DNA of 33,820 nucleotides from Eubacterium sp. (GCA_029266335.1 JAQSXC010000029.1:1-33820), one strand, 5' to 3'. Shown: positions 1 through 7,809, numbered from the stretch's first letter. Made by a program: numbers and translations. The notes: generated from the sequence alone by a model not told the origin.

Positions 1-1
1 G

Positions 2-196
2 CTGGAACCAATCCGGCTGCGTAGAAAAGAGTTTGAAAAAGATATTCCTGAAATTTATAGAATATTAAAGCAGGGCAGTAATAAAGCAAGAGAAGTTGCA
101 GCAAAAACTTTATCAGATGTAAAAAAAGCCATGAAGATTAATTATTTTGAGGATAACCAGTTGATAAACGGGCAGATAGAAAGATTCAAATCATAA
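2..196 (+). CDS. trpS: Tryptophanyl-tRNA synthetase, C-terminal fragment
   Basis: Only the last 64 codons are in the window, open from the left edge in the frame starting at base 2 and ending at TAA 194-196. The peptide has the TrpS tail pattern: LEPIR followed by charged residues, then an ILKQGS segment, then REVAAKTLSDVKKAMK. TrpS charges tRNA-Trp with tryptophan in the cytoplasm. The catalytic Rossmann core (HIGH and KMSKS motifs) lies off the left edge, so the call rests on the C-terminal helical segment alone. A strong terminator follows, so this gene is not part of the sugar-transport operon downstream. Another class I synthetase is possible but less likely. Confidence 0.8.
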   Translation: MEPIRLRRKEFEKDIPEIYRILKQGSNKAREVAAKTLSDVKKAMKINYFEDNQLINGQIERFKS

Positions 197-244
197 ATTA
201 GTGACAAACAAAAGAATATAATTGTCTAGTACTTAATTGTACAT

Positions 245-295
245 GAAAATACATGTTCACCGGATGAAATTTCATTTTGAGGAACATGTTTTTTC
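245..295 (+). terminator. Rho-independent terminator after trpS
   Basis: The arms 245-258 and 282-295 pair over 14 bp with one mismatch (core ACATGTTC/GAACATGT). The right arm contains a run of six T. The loop is 23 nt. The near-symmetry of A and T tracts would let it work in both directions. Confidence 0.75.
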
Positions 296-370
296 ATTTG
301 CAGTCAGTGTTCTCGCAACATGCTTAATTAAGGGTATTCAAGGATTTATGTGAAATTAGCACCTCGGTTT

Positions 371-424
371 TATTACAATTTGCATATGGCCAATATTACA
401 AATGTAATATGATTCTGATTACAA
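371..424 (+). promoter_or_regulatory. Candidate regulator-binding region upstream of the sugar ABC operon
   Basis: Three direct TTACAA repeats start at 373, 397 and 419, about two helical turns apart. The middle one is half of a perfect palindrome, ATATTACAAATGTAATAT (393-410). They lie just upstream of the weak -35 of the SBP promoter, where an activator would bind. The NarL-type regulator at 7129 is the obvious candidate, but this is inference. The 300-bp gap 197-496 holds only this region, the trpS terminator and the promoter. Confidence 0.5.
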
Positions 425-431
425 AATATAG

Positions 432-460
432 GTGTTTCAGAAGCAGGCCGGATATATTAT
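432..460 (+). promoter_or_regulatory. Candidate SigA-type promoter of the sugar ABC operon
   Basis: GTGTTT (432-437) and TATTAT (455-460) are separated by 17 nt. The -10 is good and the -35 poor, as expected for an activator-dependent promoter. The predicted transcription start is near 467, about 30 nt ahead of the first gene. Confidence 0.4.
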
Positions 461-496
461 GAGAGTGTAGTTAAAAACTATTTGAGGAGGAAATAT

Positions 497-1546
497 ATGA
501 AGAGAAAGTTTTTAAGTATCTTAATGAGTGTTGCATTGACAGCAGGCATACTGGCAGGCTGCGGAGGTTCACAACCCGCCGCTGAAACAGCAGCCCAGAC
601 AAGTGCGGAAACATCTGCTGTAGCAGCATCAACAGAGGCAAAAGAAGCAGTTGCTTCAGCGACAGAAGCTTTAGGCAAGAGACCTGAAGGTGGATACAAA
701 TTCGGTTACACCTGTATGGATGGAACAAACCCATTCTTTGTTATCCTTGAAAAAACAATAAAAGCAGAAGTTGAAAAGAACGGTGACACATTAATCTCCA
801 CCGACCCGGCAAACAATGTAAGCCTTCAGATAACACAGATTGAAGACATGATCACACAGGGAATAGATGCAATATTCCTTAACCCTGCAGAAGCAGAAGG
901 TATTCTTCCTGCACTTGATGCGTTAAAGAAAGCAAATATTCCAATAATAAACTTTGATACAGAAGTTGCTGATTTATCATATGTTCAATCTTATGTAGGT
1001 TCAGATAACGTAAATGCAGGCAAGGTTTGCGGAGAAGATCTGGTAAAGAACTACCCTCAAGGCGGAAACATCATAGTTCTTGACTCTCCTACAATGAACT
1101 CAATCACTGACAGAACTAAAGGCTTCCTTCAGGCAATAGAAGGTAAAGGCTTTAAAATAGTAGCACAGCAGGATGCAAAAGGTAATCTTCAGGAAGCTAT
1201 GAGAATTAGTGAAGACTTATTACAGGCTCATGGTGATGTAGTTGCAATATTCGGAGGTAATGACCCTACAGCGCTTGGAGCTTTGGCAGCAGCAAATGCA
1301 GCCGGCATTAAGAAGTGTCTGATTTATGGTGTGGATGGTTCTCCTGATATCAAAACAGAACTTGCTACAGGTAAATCATTAATCGCCGGAACCGGTGCCC
1401 AATCACCCATAAACATAGCCAAGAAATCAGTAGAAGTAATGTACAAGCACCTGTCAGGTGAAAAAGTTGAAGCCAGATATCCGGTTGAAACTTTCCTTAT
1501 CAATTCAGAAAATGTATCTCAATTCGGTACAGACGGCTGGCAATAA
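497..1546 (+). CDS. Sugar ABC transporter solute-binding lipoprotein (RbsB-like)
   Basis: A 349-residue extracytoplasmic sugar-binding protein for the importer encoded just downstream. The start is ATG 497, preceded by GAGGAGG (484-490); a TTG at 482 is in frame but overlaps this ribosome-binding site. The N-terminus is a lipoprotein signal (basic MKRK, hydrophobic core, lipobox LAGC), followed by an Ala/Thr/Ser-rich linker of about 45 residues. The mature part is a periplasmic-binding-protein type 1 fold of the Peripla_BP_4 class: a TNPFF motif, an IDAIFLNPA segment and a conserved GGNDPTALGALAA/YGVDGSPD region that forms the hinge and pocket in ribose/galactose binders. The protein is clearly paralogous to the SBP at 4831, sharing most of the C-terminal half. 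The exact sugar cannot be read from sequence. Confidence 0.93.
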   Translation: MKRKFLSILMSVALTAGILAGCGGSQPAAETAAQTSAETSAVAASTEAKEAVASATEALGKRPEGGYKFGYTCMDGTNPFFVILEKTIKAEVEKNGDTLISTDPANNVSLQITQIEDMITQGIDAIFLNPAEAEGILPALDALKKANIPIINFDTEVADLSYVQSYVGSDNVNAGKVCGEDLVKNYPQGGNIIVLDSPTMNSITDRTKGFLQAIEGKGFKIVAQQDAKGNLQEAMRISEDLLQAHGDVVAIFGGNDPTALGALAAANAAGIKKCLIYGVDGSPDIKTELATGKSLIAGTGAQSPINIAKKSVEVMYKHLSGEKVEARYPVETFLINSENVSQFGTDGWQ

Positions 1547-1554
1547 TTCTTTAA

Positions 1555-1595
1555 CTTAAGTGCTTACTCTCGGAAACCGGGAGTAAGCACTTAAG
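1555..1595 (+). other. Stem-loop between SBP and ATPase genes (mRNA stabiliser or partial terminator)
   Basis: Perfect 15-bp arms (1555-1569 and 1581-1595, CTTAAGTGCTTACTC and its complement) extend inward through CGG-AAA-CCG. It begins 8 bp after the SBP stop codon and has no T tract. Such hairpins commonly protect the 3' end of abundant SBP mRNA and lower expression of the downstream ATPase and permease. Confidence 0.6.
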
Positions 1596-1774
1596 GAATG
1601 ATTAAGTAATAACTTCCTTTTTCAAGGGGCTACTTTCCGAAAATACTGTGTAGTTGAAAAGTACTGCTTCGCAGTACTTCGCTGCAATAAAGCAATTATT
1701 GCGCCTTCCGCCTCCGTGTCTTTTCGAAAACCATCTCTCTTGAAAATAGGGTTTTATTATTCAATCATTCCTAA
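1591..1774 (+). repeat. MITE-like element, copy 1 (full length)
   Basis: An element of about 184 bp. Its two ends (1591-1629 and 1736-1774) are imperfect inverted repeats of about 38 bp beginning TTAAGGAATGATT and ending AATCATTCCTAA. The centre has a small palindrome around TACTGCTTCGCAGTA and the motif AGCAATTATTGC. A reverse-oriented relative lies at 30568-30751 and a shortened one at 25788-25855. It codes for nothing and sits inside the SBP-ATPase gap of the importer operon. Confidence 0.7.
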
Positions 1775-1806
1775 AATCAGAAAAATAAAAATAAGTGGGT
1801 GATCTT

Positions 1807-3291
1807 TTGAATGCAAATAATTTATTAACTATGAAAAATATACATAAATCCTTTCCGGGAGTATATGCGCTTAATTCAGTTAATTTTGAATTGAAGGCTG
1901 GGGAAGTTCATGCACTTTTAGGTGAAAATGGAGCCGGAAAATCCACACTTATCAAAGTGCTGGGGGGAATTTATACCGCCGATCAGGGAGAAATCCGCAT
2001 TGAAGGTAAAAAGGTTGAAATCGACGGTGTAAGAGCTGCTCAGCAGAACGGAATTGCCATTATTCACCAGGAACTGGTTCTGGTTCCTTTCATGACTGTT
2101 GCAGAAAATATTTTTTTAGGCAGGGAGCCTCTTATAGGCAAATTGGTGAACACTGCAAAAATGCATAAGGATGCACAGGCCCTGCTTGATACCTATGACA
2201 TGAATATTGATGCGGAAACCACGGTCGGCAGGCTGACAATTGCCCAGCAGCAGATGGTTGAGATAGTTAAAGCTATTTCATACAACTCAAAAATCCTTGT
2301 TATGGATGAACCAACATCATCTATATCGGATAAGGAAGTTAATTTCCTGTTTGAGACAATGCGTGTTCTAACAAAAAAAGGTGTTGGAATCATTTATATA
2401 TCACATAAGATGAGTGAACTGGAACAAATATGTGACAGAGTTACGGTAATGCGGGATGGAACCTATGTTGGAACTGAAGTTGTAAAAGAGACAACCAAAG
2501 ATAAGTTGATTTCAATGATGGTAGGGCGTGAATTAACAAATTATTATACAAGGGATTATACGGATACCCATGAAGTAGTTTTAAAATGTGAAAATATTTC
2601 TGATGGAAAAATGGTCAAAGGCGCCAGCTTTGAACTCGGAAAAGGTGAGATTATTGGGTTTTCAGGCCTGGTAGGCGCCGGTAGAAGTGAAGTTATGAAA
2701 TGCATTTTCGGTTTGTCAAAGGATGCATCCGGAGATATTTATCTGGAAGGTAAAAAGGTTGTTATTAAATCGCCGTCTGATGCAATGAAGTATGGAATTG
2801 CACTTGTACCGGAGGATAGGAAGCTGGAAGGTATCTATAAAATTCAGAATATCAGATTTAATACCTCCATAGAGGTATTGAACCAGTTTATTAAAGGTAT
2901 ATTTGTAAATGATGACAAGGAAGATAATATAACTCAAAAATATATTGACATGATGTCTACAAAAACACCGTCACAGGAACAGCTCATAGGAAATTTGTCG
3001 GGTGGTAATCAGCAGAAGGTAATGATCGGAAGATGGCTGGCAACCTTCCCGAAAATATTGATACTGGACGAACCTACAAGAGGTATCGATGTTGGTGCCA
3101 AATCGGAAATTTATGCCATTATGAATCAACTGGCCAAGGAGGGAATGTCTATCATAATGATATCCTCCGAATTACCTGAGATTATCAACATGAGCGACAG
3201 GGTTTATGTAATGTGTGATGGCAAGGTGACAGGATGCTTAAATCATAAAGAAGTTACCCAGGAAAAAATAATGGAGTTGGCAGCAAAGTAA
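1807..3291 (+). CDS. Sugar ABC transporter ATP-binding protein, two NBDs (RbsA/MglA/XylG type)
   Basis: The cytoplasmic ATPase of the importer, 494 residues, the usual length for this family. NBD1 carries Walker A GENGAGKST (about 39-47), a signature-like LTIAQQQ and Walker B VMDEPTS (about 165). NBD2 has the degenerate Walker A GLVGAGRSE typical of the family, a canonical LSGGNQQK signature (about 397) and Walker B LILDEPTRGID (about 419). Start choice: the frame opens with GTG 1795, but GGGTGAT (1797-1803) is well placed as a ribosome-binding site for TTG 1807, giving MNANNLLTMKNIHKSFPG, which matches the N-termini of relatives. The gene is preceded by the MITE-like element and followed by an attenuator-like segment before the permease, so its stoichiometry may be set after transcription. 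Confidence 0.92.
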   Translation: MNANNLLTMKNIHKSFPGVYALNSVNFELKAGEVHALLGENGAGKSTLIKVLGGIYTADQGEIRIEGKKVEIDGVRAAQQNGIAIIHQELVLVPFMTVAENIFLGREPLIGKLVNTAKMHKDAQALLDTYDMNIDAETTVGRLTIAQQQMVEIVKAISYNSKILVMDEPTSSISDKEVNFLFETMRVLTKKGVGIIYISHKMSELEQICDRVTVMRDGTYVGTEVVKETTKDKLISMMVGRELTNYYTRDYTDTHEVVLKCENISDGKMVKGASFELGKGEIIGFSGLVGAGRSEVMKCIFGLSKDASGDIYLEGKKVVIKSPSDAMKYGIALVPEDRKLEGIYKIQNIRFNTSIEVLNQFIKGIFVNDDKEDNITQKYIDMMSTKTPSQEQLIGNLSGGNQQKVMIGRWLATFPKILILDEPTRGIDVGAKSEIYAIMNQLAKEGMSIIMISSELPEIINMSDRVYVMCDGKVTGCLNHKEVTQEKIMELAAK

Positions 3292-3310
3292 GCGCTGACC
3301 TAATAATCTT

Positions 3311-3429
3311 GAGGAGGTCTAGCTTGAAAAGTGCTTCTGAGCATTCATCGTACATTTCAAGCATAAAAAACCCGTAAACGGCTTTTTATACTATTTAAAT
3401 CGCTGCACAGCAGCGGAATGGAGGATAAA
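3311..3429 (+). promoter_or_regulatory. Structured leader with attenuator-like hairpin between ATPase and permease genes
   Basis: The segment contains, in order: a ribosome-binding site GAGGAGG (3311-3317); a perfect 8-bp inverted repeat GCTTGAAA (3322-3329)/TTTCAAGC (3355-3362) enclosing a smaller 6-bp hairpin; a terminator-like stem AAAAA-C-CCGT-AA-ACGG-C-TTTTT (3366-3387); and a 5-bp hairpin CGCTG/CAGCG (3401-3415) ending just before the permease ribosome-binding site. The arrangement of a translatable short ORF followed by a U-tracted stem resembles an attenuator, but function is inferred. Confidence 0.45.
3324..3377 (+). CDS. Possible 17-residue leader peptide
   Basis: A TTG start at 3324 lies 6 nt after a strong GAGGAGG and opens a 17-codon frame (MKSASEHSSYISSIKNP) ending at TAA 3375-3377, inside the loop of the terminator-like stem 3366-3387. 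Five of its 17 residues are serine. No family is recognisable. It could be a genuine leader peptide that couples translation to the hairpin, or a remnant of a shortened gene start; the ribosome-binding site is the main support. Confidence 0.3.
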   Translation: MKSASEHSSYISSIKNP

Positions 3430-4431
3430 ATGGATCAGGTCGTCAGAAAAAATGGATCCGGGATAAATAGAATCGGCAGAAAATTTCTTCAATTTATAAA
3501 GGAAAATATAGGAATAATAATAGCGCTGGTGGTGCTATGTATATTTTTATCTGTTAATCCCATTACAAGTGATTCTTTCTTAACACAAAAAAATGTATTT
3601 AACGTTCTCAGGCAAATATCTTCAAATCTGTTTCTGGCCTGCGGAATGACAATGGTTATAATTCTTGGAGGTATTGACCTGTCGGTTGGCTCCATCATAG
3701 CTTTGTCAGGTTGTATAGCTGCAGGGTGTGTTGCAAGATACAATTTACCCATAGGAGTTGCAATAGTTGTGGGTATATTGGTCGGGCTGGCGGTTGGATT
3801 GTTTAACGGGCTGGTAATTTCAAAAACTACCATTCCTTCCTTCATTGTGACTCTGGCCACCATGAATATAGCCAAAGGTTTGGCCTACGTATACACCGGT
3901 GGTTCGCCTGTAAGAGTTGTAACAAAGGAATGGCAGTTTATCGGTGCAGGGTATATCGGTCCAATTCCCACCCCTGTGCTGATTCTGGTTGTGGTGCTGA
4001 TAATTACCGCGCTGCTTATGAACAAGACAAAAATGGGAAGATACATATATGCAGTTGGTGGAAATGCCCAGGCTGCAGTATTTTCAGGAATTAAGGTTGC
4101 AAAAGTAAAATTCTTTGTACATGCTTTTTCGGGAGTAATGGCGGGGCTTGCAGGAGTTGTACTTGCATCACGTATGTATTCCGGACAGCCTACAGCAGGT
4201 GATGGAGCTGAAATGGATGCCATAGCTGCTGTTGTGGTTGGTGGAACAAGTATGTCCGGAGGAGCCGGAAAAATTGGCGGAACAATAATCGGCGGCTTGA
4301 TCATAGGGGTTCTCAATAACGGTTTGAATCTTCTGAACGTCAATTCTTTCTGGCAGTACGTAGTTAAAGGAGCAGTCATACTCCTGGCAGTATTTATAGA
4401 TTACCTGAAAAACAAGAAAGTAAAAATGTAG
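3430..4431 (+). CDS. Sugar ABC transporter permease (RbsC/XylH family)
   Basis: A 333-residue polytopic membrane protein, the channel of the importer. It has a short cytoplasmic N-terminus and about ten hydrophobic segments. Family hallmarks include GGIDLSVGS (near residue 80), a PSFIVTLATM segment, YAVGGN, SGIKV, AGLAGVVLASR and the AVVVGGTSMSGG coupling region near residue 275. Start: ATG 3430 has GGAGG (3420-3424) at ideal spacing; the upstream in-frame ATG 3418 overlaps that ribosome-binding site and is rejected. Only one permease gene is present, so a homodimer is expected, as in RbsC systems. The class imports monosaccharides such as ribose, galactose or xylose; the substrate here is unknown. 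Confidence 0.93.
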   Translation: MDQVVRKNGSGINRIGRKFLQFIKENIGIIIALVVLCIFLSVNPITSDSFLTQKNVFNVLRQISSNLFLACGMTMVIILGGIDLSVGSIIALSGCIAAGCVARYNLPIGVAIVVGILVGLAVGLFNGLVISKTTIPSFIVTLATMNIAKGLAYVYTGGSPVRVVTKEWQFIGAGYIGPIPTPVLILVVVLIITALLMNKTKMGRYIYAVGGNAQAAVFSGIKVAKVKFFVHAFSGVMAGLAGVVLASRMYSGQPTAGDGAEMDAIAAVVVGGTSMSGGAGKIGGTIIGGLIIGVLNNGLNLLNVNSFWQYVVKGAVILLAVFIDYLKNKKVKM

Positions 4432-4464
4432 AATGTAATATGTTGTTATATATATGCAGAATGC

Positions 4465-4497
4465 AATCACAGCAGTTAAAAAATGACTGCTGTGATT
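4465..4497 (+). terminator. Stem-loop at the end of the ABC operon
   Basis: The 12-bp arms AATCACAGCAGT (4465-4476) and ACTGCTGTGATT (4486-4497) are perfectly complementary, with an A-rich loop. It starts 33 bp after the permease stop. The following T tract is poor, so termination may be partial or Rho-assisted. Confidence 0.55.
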
Positions 4498-4686
4498 TAC
4501 CATTTAAGCAGCAGAAGAATCAGGCCCGGGCCGGTAATTTATAATGTATAAGTTCAGAGGTAAGAGACATATATTGCCTAGTTCTAATATATAGACAAGA
4601 TATTTTATGTTAAGTATACTAAGAATGACCGGGAATGGCTGTTGAGCGAATATAAGCTGGAACGAGATGAGCGTATGAAGATAAAA

Positions 4687-4840
4687 TGTAACGAGGCAAC
4701 AGATGTCCCCCACCTCCTCAGGTGCCGGGTACCTTTTAGGGTTTCAGGCGGCGAGCGCATATCTCCCGCCTCGTTGAAACGCACAGTGGCAAGAAAATTT
4801 TTCTATAGTCGAAAAATTTTATCTGGACCAATGCGTTATA
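4687..4840 (+). repeat. Three-copy structured element, copy A (upstream of the sensor SBP)
   Basis: Closing arms TGTAACG (4687-4693) and CGTTATA (4834-4840) enclose three stems. Stem 1 is AACGAGGC (4690-4697)/GCCTCGTT (4768-4775) with a variable loop. Stem 2 is AACGCA (4778-4783)/TGCGTT (4832-4837). Within stem 2 lies the AT hairpin AAAATTTTTC/GAAAAATTTT. Relatives lie at 18434-18525 and 28449-28586, both in the same orientation. In the 399-bp gap 4432-4830 this element and the operon terminator are the only structures I see; 4498-4686 shows nothing clear. Confidence 0.65.
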
Positions 4841-5799
4841 AAAATATTGCGGGTATGGTTTTACTTATGTTTTTATTGTTTATATTTAATGGATGTTCAT
4901 TATACGATGATTCACAAGTTGCAAATACCGATGTGTCCTCCGCTGAGCCCCGTATATTTGGTGCCACTTATATGACCATGAATAATCCCTACTTCGAGGT
5001 TTTGAATAACAGTATTGAGGAAGTAGTGGAAGCAAACGGTGATGTACTGATTACACGTGACCCGGCTCAGGATCAGGAAAAACAAAACTCACAGATTTTA
5101 GATATGATTGAAGAGGGAGTAGGTGCGATTTTTTTAAACCCTGTGGATTGGAAAAAGGTGGAGCCTGCTCTAAAAGCATGTAAGGAGGCTGGAATTCCGG
5201 TCTTTAATGTTGATACATATGTTTATGATACGGAATATGTTGTGACAACAATCATATCAGATAATTATGATGCCGGTGTTCAGTGTGCGAAGGATATGAT
5301 GTCCAAGCTTGACAGCGCCAGAATTGTGGTTCTGGACAGACCCAATATGTATTCAATCACACAGAGAGTCAAGGGTTTTCTGGACACAATAGAAGGAAAT
5401 GACAAATATACTGTAGTTGCTCAGGAATCAGGCGGTGCGGAACTGCAGGTATCCATGGAGGTAATGAAAGGCATATTGTTAACCGGTAAAACTTTCAATG
5501 TTGTTATGGGAGGTAATGACCCTACTGCATTAGGGGCTTTGGCTGCATTACAGCTGAACCATGTAGATGATGGAGTTCTGATATATGGGGTTGATGGCTC
5601 CCCCGACGGTAAAATGATGATAAAAGAAGGTTATCTTGAGGGAAGCAGTGCGCAATATCCCATAACCATAGGAACAGTAGCTGCCAGGACTGCTTATGAA
5701 TATCTGGAAAATAAGCATGTGGAAAAATGCATTACAATACCTGTTAAACTTATTACGAAAAATAATCTTGATAAATTTGAAATTGACGGCTGGCAGTAA
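4831..5799 (+). CDS. Second solute-binding lipoprotein, probable sensor paralogue of the importer SBP
   Basis: A 322-residue protein from ATG 4831, with a lipoprotein-like N-terminus (RYK, hydrophobic stretch, Cys22 in FNGC, an imperfect lipobox). The body aligns with the SBP at 497 over nearly its whole length: NNPYFEV, GAIFLNPVDW, SITQRVKGFL, GGNDPTALGALAA, YGVDGSPDGK and the same C-terminal DGWQ. It is followed 14 bp later by a histidine kinase rather than a permease. I infer that it presents sugar to the kinase rather than to the transporter. The frame is open back to 4642, and no good ribosome-binding site precedes ATG 4831 or ATG 4855, so the start is uncertain. ATG 4831 lies in the conserved 3' end of the repeated element. 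Confidence 0.85.
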   Translation: MRYKNIAGMVLLMFLLFIFNGCSLYDDSQVANTDVSSAEPRIFGATYMTMNNPYFEVLNNSIEEVVEANGDVLITRDPAQDQEKQNSQILDMIEEGVGAIFLNPVDWKKVEPALKACKEAGIPVFNVDTYVYDTEYVVTTIISDNYDAGVQCAKDMMSKLDSARIVVLDRPNMYSITQRVKGFLDTIEGNDKYTVVAQESGGAELQVSMEVMKGILLTGKTFNVVMGGNDPTALGALAALQLNHVDDGVLIYGVDGSPDGKMMIKEGYLEGSSAQYPITIGTVAARTAYEYLENKHVEKCITIPVKLITKNNLDKFEIDGWQ

Positions 5800-5813
5800 A
5801 GGACTGGAGTTTT

Positions 5814-7136
5814 ATGCGAAATGTGAGGCAGAGATATTTCAAGCTTTTAATGATATTTATAAACCTTATATCTGTACTATTTGTTACCGTTTTCATCTAT
5901 TATACAACAAAAAAAATATGCAACTCCTTTATTGCACGAGAGTTTTTAGATAATGTTAATGCTCTGCCCTGGAGGCCTTCTACCATAATAATAGAGGTTT
6001 TAGGTTTGTTTGGATTGCTGGTGGTGTCCTTTGCCCTTCGGGAGATATTCCATCCTAATAATAATAAAGTTATTTATGTATCCCTTATAGCAGAGTTTAT
6101 TATTATCATAATGATAGTATATTTCCTGAACTTCAATTATAACGGAATACTGTTTTTATTCTTTGCAGACATTATCACATATGCCAAAGGCAGCAAGGAA
6201 AGGTATCTGGTTGTACTTCTTGCAATAGGCAGTTTTCTTTTGGCTGACTACGAATTAATATCTATTAACTACAAGCTGTATTCCATTAATGATTATATCG
6301 GATACTACAATTCCATGACTCAGCAATATTTACTGGGTTTTTACAATGTAATGATTTCTGTAAATATAATAATGTTCATAGTCTATTGTGTTTATGTTAT
6401 ACAGGAGCAGAGAGGAACAATTGACGAGGTCAACATGCTGTACAAAAAACTCAGTGAGGCTAATGAAGATCTGCAAAACGCAAATAACCAGCTGCAGATA
6501 TATGCTACTGTTACCGAGAAAATGGGTGAAACAAAGGAAAGAAACAGACTTGCCAGAGAGATCCACGATACGCTTGGACATACTTTGACAGGAATATCAG
6601 CCGGTATAGATGCATGTATTGCAACAGTAGAAAAGTCTCCCGAAGGTACAAAAAAACAGCTTGAGATTATTTCAAAGGTCACACGTGAAGGTATATCCGA
6701 TATAAGACGGTCCGTTAACCAGCTGAGACCTGACGCACTGGAGCATCTCAGCCTGGAATATGCAATTACTAAAATGATAATGGATATTAACTCGGTAACA
6801 AACACAAAGGTCTTTTTTCAGTCTGAGGTTAAAGTACTTAAATTTGATCATGATGAGGAAAACGCTATTTACAGAGTTATTCAGGAAAGCCTGACCAATG
6901 CAATAAGGCATGGAAAAGCCACAAAGATATGGATAAAAATGCGTAAGGAGTTTTCCGAAATTCTATTAACAATACAGGATAACGGTACGGGATGCGAAAC
7001 CTTTAAACAGGGCTTCGGAACCAGACATATCATGGAAAGAATTGAAATGCTGAATGGTACTGTAAAGTTTGAGAATTCGGACGGATTTGTTGTAAGTGCT
7101 AAAATACCTATCAGATGGGGGGAAGAATATGATTAA
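5814..7136 (+). CDS. Membrane sensor histidine kinase, HisKA_3 (NarX/DesK-like) type
   Basis: A 440-residue kinase. About six hydrophobic segments (roughly 11-32, 57-75, 86-105, 111-124, 131-146 and 174-196) form a membrane sensor without a large extracellular domain. A coiled-coil-like linker (about 197-235) follows, then the dimerisation box REIHDTLGH with the phospho-acceptor His251. The ATPase domain has the N-box ESLTNAIRHG (Asn362) and G-box DNGTGC (Asp389). It overlaps the response-regulator gene by 8 bp, indicating translational coupling. With little extracytoplasmic sequence of its own, it probably senses through a binding-protein partner, either the SBP upstream or the one at 7802. 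The ribosome-binding site is GGAG at 5806-5809. Confidence 0.92.
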   Translation: MRNVRQRYFKLLMIFINLISVLFVTVFIYYTTKKICNSFIAREFLDNVNALPWRPSTIIIEVLGLFGLLVVSFALREIFHPNNNKVIYVSLIAEFIIIIMIVYFLNFNYNGILFLFFADIITYAKGSKERYLVVLLAIGSFLLADYELISINYKLYSINDYIGYYNSMTQQYLLGFYNVMISVNIIMFIVYCVYVIQEQRGTIDEVNMLYKKLSEANEDLQNANNQLQIYATVTEKMGETKERNRLAREIHDTLGHTLTGISAGIDACIATVEKSPEGTKKQLEIISKVTREGISDIRRSVNQLRPDALEHLSLEYAITKMIMDINSVTNTKVFFQSEVKVLKFDHDEENAIYRVIQESLTNAIRHGKATKIWIKMRKEFSEILLTIQDNGTGCETFKQGFGTRHIMERIEMLNGTVKFENSDGFVVSAKIPIRWGEEYD

Positions 7137-7809
7137 AGTATTGATAGCGGATGACCAGGAATTAATCAGACGCAGCCTGCAAATTGTGCTGGAAAACAGA
7201 GAAAATATCAAGGTGACTGATGTTGCAGAAAATGGGCAGGAGGTTATTCAATGTATACGGAAAAACCTTCCGGACGTAATACTTATGGACATAAGGATGC
7301 CGAAAATGGATGGTGTACAATGCACCAAGGTAATCAAGGAACGTTACCCCAACGTAAAAATAATCATTTTAACTACCTTTGATGATGACGAATATGTGTA
7401 TAATGCTCTCAAATACGGTGCCAGCGGGTATTTGCTGAAAGGTGTATCCATGGATGAACTGGTCAACGCCATAACTACTGTTCACAGCGGCAAAGCCATG
7501 ATCAATCCCGATATTGCAACAAAGGTTTTCAAGCTGTTCTCCCATATGGCCAAAGCTGACTATTCCATTCAGGTTGGCAGGCAGGGTATAGAGGAGCTCA
7601 CCAGAACCGAGTGGAAAATCATTGCTCAGGTTGAATATGGCGCTTCCAATAAGGAAATAGCCGAAATCCTCAGCCTGTCGGAGGGTACTGTCAGGAATTA
7701 TCTGAGTGCCATCCTGAACAAGCTGGAGTTGAGGGACAGAACCCAACTGGCTATTTGGGCGCTTCAGACGGGAGTAAGTAAAATGGGGCTGGAGCACGAG
7801 CATGCGTAA
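7129..7809 (+). CDS. NarL/FixJ-family response regulator
   Basis: A 226-residue cytoplasmic regulator. The receiver domain has the acidic pair Asp8-Asp9, phospho-acceptor Asp54 in LMDIRMP, a TTFDDDEY segment and Lys in LLKG. The C-terminal LuxR-type helix-turn-helix has the pattern LTRTEWKIIAQVEYGASNKEIAEIL, then SEGTVRNYLS. Start ATG 7129 overlaps the kinase stop and has a purine-rich ribosome-binding site at 7117-7124; the frame extends upstream to 7096 but only over kinase coding sequence. As the partner of the kinase at 5814 it most likely activates the importer promoter near 371-460 in response to extracellular sugar; this is inference from context. Confidence 0.93.
   Translation: MIKVLIADDQELIRRSLQIVLENRENIKVTDVAENGQEVIQCIRKNLPDVILMDIRMPKMDGVQCTKVIKERYPNVKIIILTTFDDDEYVYNALKYGASGYLLKGVSMDELVNAITTVHSGKAMINPDIATKVFKLFSHMAKADYSIQVGRQGIEELTRTEWKIIAQVEYGASNKEIAEILSLSEGTVRNYLSAILNKLELRDRTQLAIWALQTGVSKMGLEHEHA

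Noticed and set aside
482-496. TTG 482 as start of the importer SBP
   Set aside because: It overlaps the GAGGAGG ribosome-binding site that serves ATG 497, which gives a clean lipoprotein signal.
1591-1774. Promoter or riboswitch ahead of the ATPase gene
   Set aside because: The same sequence occurs inverted at 30568-30751 and shortened at 25788-25855, which fits a mobile repeat better than a gene-specific control element.
3885-4379. 164-codon minus-strand frame inside the permease gene
   Set aside because: Antisense shadow of a clearly functional membrane permease; no start signal or family match.
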